A stretch of DNA of 11,968 bases from contig CAZAYB010000081.1 of the NCBI GenBank assembly GCA_964489215.1, positions 1 through 11,968 on the forward strand. The letters run 5' to 3'. Numbering within the stretch: the first letter of the stretch is position 1; each line of letters opens with the position of its first letter. Source of the DNA: CAZAYB01 sp964489215 (lineage in GTDB: Bacteria; Planctomycetota; Phycisphaerae; Sedimentisphaerales; Anaerohalosphaeraceae). The notes below the pieces were generated by a model that worked only from the letters and a program-made list of their open reading frames with translations, was not told the origin of the DNA and ran no database searches. Shown in pieces: positions 6,993 through 11,968 of the stretch. Both the position numbers and the translations under genes were made by a program.

Positions 6993-7041
6993 AAAAAATT
7001 TAAGTTTGCAATAAAAATCAGGCTATACTATACCTGATTTT
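6993..7041 (+). promoter_or_regulatory. Promoter of the PEP-CTERM gene overlapped by an operator-like palindrome
   Basis: An A6 tract (6993-6998) leads to TTGCAA (7006-7011), a 17-nt spacer and TATACC (7029-7034). AAAATCAGG (7014-7022) and CCTGATTTT (7033-7041) are perfect 9-bp inverted repeats separated by CTATACTATA, so the palindrome covers the spacer and -10. That is a classical layout for a repressor site. As RNA from an upstream promoter it could instead fold as a weak terminator-like hairpin. Confidence 0.45.
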
Positions 7042-7077
7042 AAAAGATTAATGTAACTTTTTTTAAGGAGACAAGTC

Positions 7078-7800
7078 ATGAAAAAAACAATCTTTCTAAT
7101 GGCATTTCTGGCAATTTTCGCCGCTGTAACATTTGCCGATTGGCAGGTGGGGGACGGCCACAAGATGCACTACCCGCAAACTCCAAAAAAGGGCGGTTAC
7201 GATGTAGAGTTCGCAAATTCAGTCCTTGCGGACGATTGGCGCTGCTCTCAGACAGGAACAGTTGACGACATACATTTCTGGGTTTCATGGATGGACAACG
7301 CGGTCCAGGAAATAACCGGAGTCGTTGCGACTATCTTCTCAGATATTCCTGCCTCACAAAGCCAGACAGGCTACAGTATGCCGGGCGAACCTCTTTGGCA
7401 ATACCAGTTTTCAGCAGATATGCTACAGATTCGGGACATGCCCGATGACCCTCAAAGATGGTTTGACCCATCCAGCGGATCATTTACTGAGCCAGGAACA
7501 GTAGACCACACAAGATGGCAGCAGATTAATATTCCCAAAATTCCCGACCCATTTATCCAAAAAGAAGGAACAATATACTGGCTAGCTCTTGAGTTTGGCG
7601 ACCTGCCATTTATCGGCTGGAAAGAAACCGACAAGAATTTTAACGACGATGCAGTATGGTGGAGCGGGCAAAGATGGTTAGAACTCAGGGACCCTGCAAA
7701 TCTTGACCAGTCAATCGATTTGGCCTTTGTAATTACACCTGAACCTGCAACAATATTAATGCTGGCTTTCGGAGGAGCTGCATTGCTCAGGAAAAGATAA
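7078..7800 (+). CDS. Secreted PEP-CTERM sorting-signal protein, function unknown
   Basis: A 240-residue exported protein. Residues 1-20 (MKKTIFLMAFLAIFAAVTFA) are a typical signal peptide, cut before Asp21. The C-terminus has TPEPATILMLAFGGAALLRKR (220-240): a PEP motif, a membrane helix and a basic tail, the tripartite sorting signal processed by exosortases. The tryptophan-rich middle (LADDWRCSQTGTVDDIHFWVSW at 50-71, then repeated W, D and P, ending in TIYWLALEFG at 165-174) resembles a secreted domain common in planctomycete proteins, likely a beta-sandwich, but I cannot assign a named function. AAGGAG stands 7 nt before the ATG. It has its own promoter and terminator, so it is a single-gene unit. 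No exosortase or exopolysaccharide genes lie nearby. Confidence 0.9.
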   Translation: MKKTIFLMAFLAIFAAVTFADWQVGDGHKMHYPQTPKKGGYDVEFANSVLADDWRCSQTGTVDDIHFWVSWMDNAVQEITGVVATIFSDIPASQSQTGYSMPGEPLWQYQFSADMLQIRDMPDDPQRWFDPSSGSFTEPGTVDHTRWQQINIPKIPDPFIQKEGTIYWLALEFGDLPFIGWKETDKNFNDDAVWWSGQRWLELRDPANLDQSIDLAFVITPEPATILMLAFGGAALLRKR

Positions 7801-7822
7801 AACCTGACATAATCCTCAAAAC

Positions 7823-7852
7823 AGGGCACAGCAGCTAAAGCTGTGCCCTTTT
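7823..7852 (+). terminator. Intrinsic terminator of the PEP-CTERM gene
   Basis: A perfect 10-bp stem AGGGCACAGC (7823-7832) and GCTGTGCCCT (7840-7849), loop AGCTAAA, running into TTTT. It begins 22 bp after the stop codon and is GC-rich against an AT-rich background. Confidence 0.9.
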
Positions 7853-7977
7853 AACAATACCGGGCCTTTTAAACGGTTTTATTGCCAATACAGCAAGAAT
7901 ATATAATACAAGATATTCTCAACCTCTATATACCTTTAATCTCATTCATTTCATAAAAACTTCTGAGAACACTTCTT

Positions 7978-8014
7978 AAAAAAAATTTGCAATAATATTT
8001 TAACTTCTTATAAT
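7978..8014 (+). promoter_or_regulatory. Sigma-70-type promoter of the TPR/alpha-CTD gene with an upstream A-tract
   Basis: TTGCAA (7987-7992), a 16-nt spacer and a perfect TATAAT (8009-8014). An A8 tract (7978-7985) abuts the -35, the place where UP elements bind the RNA polymerase alpha-CTD. Transcription would start near 8021, leaving a leader of about 60 nt. Confidence 0.65.
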
Positions 8015-8082
8015 ACGCTGTTTACGCCTATAAATTCAGGCAGATACATTAAAGAAAATTTATCTCACAGGAGAGACAGTCT

Positions 8083-9375
8083 ATGGAAAAAATTATGGAC
8101 GATAATATTAGTCTTTTTGAAGGCGAAATACTTTCATTGGATCAGTTAAGACGACTAACCACAACTGTAAACAGCAGTGAACAAAACATGATTGGTTTTG
8201 TTCAACAGTTAGAGCAAAACTCTCAGGACCCGCTACGCACCGGGATCGGCTATTACATCCTTGGAAATTACAACCAGGCTCTGAAACTGCTTGAAAAAGC
8301 GGATGATCAAAAAGAAAAGCATTACTATCTTGCCCTTGTTTACAGAAAAGCCAAAGAATTTCAAAAAGCACTGGAACAATTTGATAAAGCTGCCGAAAAA
8401 GGCGTTGACGGCTTTCTTATCTCTCTTGAAAAAGCAGAGACACACAGGCTCAACGGAGAATTCAGTCAGGCACATGAAGAACTTAAAAACTGCAAAAATT
8501 TTGAAAATGTAAGTGCTGACTATCATTGCCAAAAGGGCAGAATTTATGACAGCGAGGGTGATTACCAAAAAGCGGTAACAAATTATGAAAAAGCAATAGA
8601 ACTTGACTCTAACCATCAGCAGGCCCTTTTCTTCCTTGCATACACCTGCGACCTGAGAGGTGACGATGATGCTGCGATTGATTATTACAAACAAGCCGCT
8701 ATGGGCTTTCCTGTCCATGTGAATTCTCTTTTGAACCTTGCAGTACTTTATGAAGAAAAAAACCAATACAACAAGGCTATACGCTGTGTTGAAGCGGTAT
8801 TAAAATCACATCCGAATCATAAAAAAGCCAGGCTCTTCAAAAAAGATATCCAAAGTTCAATGGTCATGATTTATGACGAAGAAAAGGAAAAGAGAAAAGA
8901 CAGGCAGAATCAGATATTAGAAATACCAATAAGTGATTTTGAGCTTTCTGTAAGAAGCAGAAACTGCCTGAGAAAAATGAATATAAGAACTCTGGGCGAT
9001 CTGCTTAATATTACAGAAGCAGAGCTGCTTTCATATAAAAACTTTGGTGAAACCAGTCTTAATGAAATCAAAAAGATACTTGACATGAAGGGGCTTTCGC
9101 TCGGGATGGCTACAGAAAACGCAGCCGCTGCCGCAAATCAGCCCGCAAAAGTCGAAGGAGCCGACGACGAAATGGTCTCTAAACCCGTCGAAGACCTGGA
9201 ACTTTCGGTACGTGCAAGAAGGTGTCTTACAAGACTGGGAATAAGAACTATAGGAGATTTAATAAGCAAAACAGAAGCCGAGCTGCTCGGATGCAAAAAT
9301 TTCGGCGTTACCAGTCTCAATGAAATCAAGGAAAGATTGTCTACAATGAGTCTGAGCCTGAGAACACTTGAATGA
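8083..9375 (+). CDS. TPR protein with two tandem RNA polymerase alpha-subunit C-terminal domains
   Basis: A 430-residue soluble protein. Residues about 52-250 form five or six TPR-like helical repeats, the clearest being 146-179 (ending DYQKAVTNYEKAIELDSNH), 180-213 and 214-247. A charged helix (258-278) leads to two copies of the alpha-CTD fold (PF03118). Copy 1 (about 283-341) has FELSVRSRNCL, TLGDLLNITEAELLSYKNFG and TSLNEIKKIL, ending GLSLGM as E. coli alpha does. Copy 2 (about 369-428) has LELSVRARRCL and TIGDLISKTEAELLGCKNFG. Of the E. coli UP-element contacts, copy 1 keeps R265, N268, C269, G296, S299 and E302 (here R291, N294, C295, G322, S325, E328), with K298 as Thr. Copy 2 also has N268 as Arg380. 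There is no alpha N-terminal domain, so it is not RpoA. AGGAG lies 9 nt before the ATG. spoIID follows 41 bp later. A role in transcription is inference. Confidence 0.88.
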   Translation: MEKIMDDNISLFEGEILSLDQLRRLTTTVNSSEQNMIGFVQQLEQNSQDPLRTGIGYYILGNYNQALKLLEKADDQKEKHYYLALVYRKAKEFQKALEQFDKAAEKGVDGFLISLEKAETHRLNGEFSQAHEELKNCKNFENVSADYHCQKGRIYDSEGDYQKAVTNYEKAIELDSNHQQALFFLAYTCDLRGDDDAAIDYYKQAAMGFPVHVNSLLNLAVLYEEKNQYNKAIRCVEAVLKSHPNHKKARLFKKDIQSSMVMIYDEEKEKRKDRQNQILEIPISDFELSVRSRNCLRKMNIRTLGDLLNITEAELLSYKNFGETSLNEIKKILDMKGLSLGMATENAAAAANQPAKVEGADDEMVSKPVEDLELSVRARRCLTRLGIRTIGDLISKTEAELLGCKNFGVTSLNEIKERLSTMSLSLRTLE

Positions 9376-9416
9376 TCCTTAAAACTAACTTGAATTTTTG
9401 ATATTTAGCGAGCGGG

Positions 9417-10736
9417 TTGGAACGAAAGGACCCAGAGGGTTTGTTCAGGCGTAATAGTTTCATAAATATTCCTTTTAATAAAGTAGACGTAAAAGCTGCC
9501 GCTATCGTTGCATGGGTAACGGCACTTATCGTAATAGCAGTAGTTGTAAGCTGTCAGCGGCGGGTAATGATTGAGCCTACACCGGCGATGAACGAACCCT
9601 CTGCAGGATGGATTAGAGTTTTGCTCTTTGACAATATAAAAAAATGTCGGTTGCAGTCAGCTGCCGGGTTTTATGCTGCGGGCAATAAGGCTGATATCAA
9701 AGCTGATTTCGGAGAAAAAACTGGAAAAGTTAATATCGAAATACAACATGACAACATAACAATATCTGACATCCAGTTTGGGCAGGAAGTAAGTCTGAAA
9801 AGCGATGCTCCATTTGCTTTTGAAATAAACGGCAAATGGTATCGCGGCAATCTGAGAATGTACATAAACGACAAAAAGGGCATTACAGTCATTAACAGTT
9901 TGCCAATGGAAGCATATCTCTACGGTGTGATAGCCGCTGAAATGCCGGCCTACTGGCAAACCGAAGCGCTCAAGGCTCAGGTAATATCTTCAAGAACTTA
10001 TGCTGCTTTCATCAAAAAAAGTTTTGGCAAAAACAGAAAATATGATGTAAAAAAAACGCAGGCAAATCAGGTCTATAAAGGTGTTGCAGCTGAAAACGCC
10101 AGAATCAGAAAGATCGTCGACTCCACTGCACACGAAATGCTTTTCACCCGCATCAACGGAAAATACAGCATTTTCCCAACCTATTTCAGCTCTGTATGCG
10201 GAGGCCATACCGAAAAAAGCTCCGAGGTATTCGGCGACAAATATAGACCTTTATCAGGTGTAAAGTGTGATTTTTGCAAAAAAAATGCAAGAACTGGGCT
10301 CTATAACTGGAAAGCTGTTTCGTATCCTGTCAGTCATGTGCATCAAAACCTTATGCAAAAGTATCCGAATCTTGAAAGAATCGGCAAGATCAATAATATC
10401 GAGATTCGAAAGCAAAGAATTTACGGCGATTTCAGTCGTGTTACTTCAGTAAAACTATTAGGTGACAATGACAAGACAGCCGTAATAAGAGGAGAAGATC
10501 TCAGGTTAAGTATAGATCCCACCGGCCGGAAGATTAAAAGTGCCGCTTTTAAGCTTGCCCTCAAGGACGGATTTTTTATTTTCAGCAGTGGTAGAGGCTT
10601 TGGACACGGTGTCGGCCTTTGCCAGTACGGTGCACAGCAAATGGCAAGAGAAGGTTTTAACGCAAAACAGATTTTGCAGCATTATTATCCAGGTGCTGAA
10701 ATTAAAAAGGTAACCAAAAATGTACAAAGCTTTTGA
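9417..10736 (+). CDS. spoIID: SpoIID/LytB-domain peptidoglycan lytic enzyme, membrane-anchored
   Basis: A 439-residue protein of the SpoIID family, lytic transglycosylases that cleave glycan strands lacking stem peptides. A hydrophobic segment (27-45) ends VVVSC, so Cys46 could be a lipobox cysteine; otherwise it is a membrane anchor. The SpoIID domain covers about 155-430: MEAYLYGVIAAEMPAYWQTEALKAQ with catalytic Glu175, SRTYA, YFSSVCGGHTE (257-266, metal-site cysteine region), CDFC (284-287) and the C-terminal GRGFGHGVGLCQYGA (392-406). The reading frame has no ATG before the anchor. TTG at 9417 has only AGCGGG next to it, while TTG at 9441 has AAAGGA 10 nt upstream and is a fair alternative. 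It follows the TPR/alpha-CTD gene by 41 bp without a terminator and overlaps tgt by 17 bp. SpoIID homologues outside spore formers act in septal wall remodelling in Chlamydiae. Confidence 0.93.
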   Translation: MERKDPEGLFRRNSFINIPFNKVDVKAAAIVAWVTALIVIAVVVSCQRRVMIEPTPAMNEPSAGWIRVLLFDNIKKCRLQSAAGFYAAGNKADIKADFGEKTGKVNIEIQHDNITISDIQFGQEVSLKSDAPFAFEINGKWYRGNLRMYINDKKGITVINSLPMEAYLYGVIAAEMPAYWQTEALKAQVISSRTYAAFIKKSFGKNRKYDVKKTQANQVYKGVAAENARIRKIVDSTAHEMLFTRINGKYSIFPTYFSSVCGGHTEKSSEVFGDKYRPLSGVKCDFCKKNARTGLYNWKAVSYPVSHVHQNLMQKYPNLERIGKINNIEIRKQRIYGDFSRVTSVKLLGDNDKTAVIRGEDLRLSIDPTGRKIKSAAFKLALKDGFFIFSSGRGFGHGVGLCQYGAQQMAREGFNAKQILQHYYPGAEIKKVTKNVQSF

Positions 10737-11838
10737 AGTCATTACGAAAAGCTCTGACTCCAACGCCAGGGTCGGGATGCTTAATACTGCCCATGGAAAG
10801 GTTGATACGCCGATTTTTATGCCTATCGGGACCAGAGCCGCAGTAAAAGGATTAACGCCTAAACAGCTGCTCGAAACAAAAAGTGAAATGCTCCTGGCAA
10901 ATACCTACCATCTATATCTTAGACCCGGACTTGAAACAGTGGAAAAACTCGGCAGGATACACAAAATAATGAGCTGGGATGGCCCGATTCTGACTGACAG
11001 CGGAGGTTTCCAGGTATTCTCACTGGCGAGCTTAAGGAAAATAGACGACAAAGGAGTCGAATTTGCCAGTCATATCGACGGGAAAAAAATATACCTGGAT
11101 CCAAAAGAGGCTACCATTGCACAAAATCGGATTGGAGCCGATGTTATTATGTGCTTTGACGAATGTGCCCCTTATCCATGTGATAAAATACAGCTGGAAA
11201 AAGCGGTAAACAGAACAACCCAATGGGCAAAAATTTGCAGGGATACGCATGACAATACTCACCAGCTGATATTCGCAATTGTTCAAGGTGGAATTGAAAA
11301 AGATCTCAGGCAGAAATCTGTACAGGAACTAACTGAAGTTGATTTTGACGGTTATGCAATTGGCGGGTTAAGCGTAGGAGAAGGTCACGAAAAGATGATC
11401 GCAACCACTGAATATACTTCACCGCTGTTACCGGCTGATAAACCAAGATATCTGATGGGTGTTGGAATGCCTGCAGATATCATTGCTTCAGTAAAAGCAG
11501 GTGTTGACATGTTTGACTGTGTATTGCCAACAAGAAACGGGAGAAATGCTTTGGCATTTACTGACCAGGGACCGATAAGAATGAGAAACAGTTTTTTAAC
11601 AGATGACACAGGACCAATTGAAAAGGATTGTGATTGTTACGCCTGCACAGAATTCAGCAGAGGAGCAATCAGGCATTTTTTCAATGTAAAAGAAATGCTT
11701 GGACCTATACTGACTTCAATACATAATATAAGATACTACCAAAGACTGATGAGTACTATTAGAGAAAAGATAAGAAACGACACTTTCAGCCAGTGGGCTG
11801 ACAGGGAAATTAAAAGATTAGTAAATATTTACAATTAA
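10720..11838 (+). CDS. tgt: Queuine tRNA-ribosyltransferase (tRNA-guanine transglycosylase)
   Basis: Tgt swaps guanine-34 for preQ1 in tRNAs with GUN anticodons, a step in queuosine synthesis. The 372 residues match the bacterial enzyme. Key residues are Asp93 in LTDSGGFQVFS (general acid/base), Asp147 in CFDECAPYP, Gln189-Gly190 in AIVQGG, the substrate loop IGGLSVGEG, nucleophile Asp266 in MFDCVLPTRNGR, and the zinc ligands Cys304, Cys306, Cys309 (CDCYAC) and His335 in TSIHN. All are present, so activity is expected. The ATG at 10720 gives the normal start and lies inside the spoIID 3' end (17-bp overlap), with AAAAGG 9 nt before it. It precedes the gene in the yajC position, as in the common tgt-yajC-secDF order. 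Confidence 0.98.
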   Translation: MYKAFEVITKSSDSNARVGMLNTAHGKVDTPIFMPIGTRAAVKGLTPKQLLETKSEMLLANTYHLYLRPGLETVEKLGRIHKIMSWDGPILTDSGGFQVFSLASLRKIDDKGVEFASHIDGKKIYLDPKEATIAQNRIGADVIMCFDECAPYPCDKIQLEKAVNRTTQWAKICRDTHDNTHQLIFAIVQGGIEKDLRQKSVQELTEVDFDGYAIGGLSVGEGHEKMIATTEYTSPLLPADKPRYLMGVGMPADIIASVKAGVDMFDCVLPTRNGRNALAFTDQGPIRMRNSFLTDDTGPIEKDCDCYACTEFSRGAIRHFFNVKEMLGPILTSIHNIRYYQRLMSTIREKIRNDTFSQWADREIKRLVNIYN

Positions 11839-11936
11839 GAAGAGAAACAAAAAAGGTATTTTTCGTTTTTTGATTAAAGAAATAACTTAAAGATACCAAA
11901 ATACGGTTTAAAGCTAATAAAAAGAAGGGAAATACA

Positions 11937-11968
11937 ATGAAATATCTGATGATTTTAGCAGAGGCAGG
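11937..11968 (+). CDS. Start of a gene in the yajC position (preprotein translocase subunit?), truncated by the window
   Basis: An ATG at 11937-11939 opens a frame MKYLMILAEAG to the edge (10 full codons). GAAGGGA stands about 7 nt upstream, a good ribosome site. The hydrophobic start and the position 98 bp after tgt fit YajC, the small membrane partner of SecDF usually found after tgt. Ten residues cannot prove it; position is the main argument. Confidence 0.5.
   Translation, partial: MKYLMILAEA

Larger units (their letters stand above)
6755..7077. other. 323-bp intergenic stretch between hisI and the PEP-CTERM gene
   Basis: Nothing recognisable lies in 6755-6880: no clear terminator for hisI, and only a loose CGATTT/AAATCG pair with a 21-nt gap. 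From 6885 a sigma-70-like promoter candidate faces plus. Directly behind it is an open frame of 30 codons (ATG 6922 to TAA 7012-7014) with no ribosome site. From 6993 come an A6 tract, the 9-mer TTGCAATAA, a 9-bp inverted repeat spanning a -10-like sequence, and AAGGAG (7065-7070) before the next gene. I found no known riboswitch or RNA gene. Confidence 0.5.

Noticed and set aside
6968..6993. AGGAGG-like sequence followed by ATG AAT TTC TAA as a mini leader gene
   Set aside because: It would code for three residues and the ATG is 13 nt from the purine run; no regulatory pairing was visible.
7452..7829. A 125-codon minus-strand frame opposite the PEP-CTERM gene
   Set aside because: The opposite strand has a signal peptide, sorting signal, ribosome site and terminator that define the real gene.
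8233..8766. A 177-codon open frame on the minus strand inside the TPR gene
   Set aside because: Antisense shadow of a strongly supported coding region; its composition is what the complement of a Lys/Glu/Gln-rich gene gives, with no family signature or ribosome site.
11850..11876. Possible terminator after tgt (CAAAAAA and TTTTTTG arms)
   Set aside because: The stem would be almost only A-T pairs and several arrangements are equally possible in this low-complexity A/T run; too weak to call.
1..11968. Search for CRISPR arrays, tRNA or rRNA genes, transposases and att-like repeats
   Set aside because: No spaced direct repeats, cloverleaf patterns or recombinase motifs were found by eye; the genes are ordinary chromosomal ones.

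Overview
The window looks like ordinary chromosomal DNA from a bacterium of the PVC group, most likely a planctomycete of the Phycisphaerae type. The pointers are: a secreted protein with a PEP-CTERM sorting tail; a TPR protein carrying two RNA polymerase alpha-CTD modules; a SpoIID-type enzyme in a genome that shows no other sign of sporulation here; a PTS regulatory set without sugar permeases; and a moderately AT-rich composition with A-tract-rich intergenic DNA. The taxonomic call is an inference. I see no mobile element, CRISPR array, tRNA or rRNA.

Left part, minus strand (reading from about 4900 down to 1): one tightly packed gene string encodes a DUF502 membrane protein, the ribosome hibernation factor HPF, the PTS proteins EIIA-Ntr-like (ptsN), HPr (ptsH) and Enzyme I (ptsI), a DUF2344/TIGR03936 protein, and the N-terminal third or so of an RNase E/G. 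Gaps are 18 to 55 bp and one junction overlaps, so this is probably one operon. EI, HPr and PtsN make a complete phosphate relay from PEP with no transporter in view. That suggests a regulatory PTS co-expressed with ribosome hibernation and RNA decay genes. Upstream of it, also on the minus strand, is a multi-pass LPG-synthase/flippase-like membrane protein (5081-6184), separated by about 200 bp that contain a perfect hairpin.

Centre: a divergent promoter region (6185-6346) leads into a stand-alone hisI on the plus strand. A 323-bp non-coding stretch follows, with a promoter overlapped by a palindrome. Then comes a single-gene unit for a PEP-CTERM secreted protein, closed by a strong intrinsic terminator.

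Right part, plus strand: a gene for a TPR protein with two tandem C-terminal copies of the RNA polymerase alpha-subunit CTD, preceded by a good sigma-70-type promoter with an A8 tract. It is followed by a SpoIID-like peptidoglycan enzyme, tgt (queuosine tRNA modification, overlapping spoIID by 17 bp), and the first 32 bases of a gene in the position where yajC usually follows tgt.

Most unusual items: the TPR/alpha-CTD/alpha-CTD protein, which keeps most UP-element-binding residues; a shared 9-mer TTGCAATAA beneath A-tracts upstream of three consecutive plus-strand genes; the palindrome spanning the -10 of the PEP-CTERM gene; and the PTS/hibernation/RNase operon.
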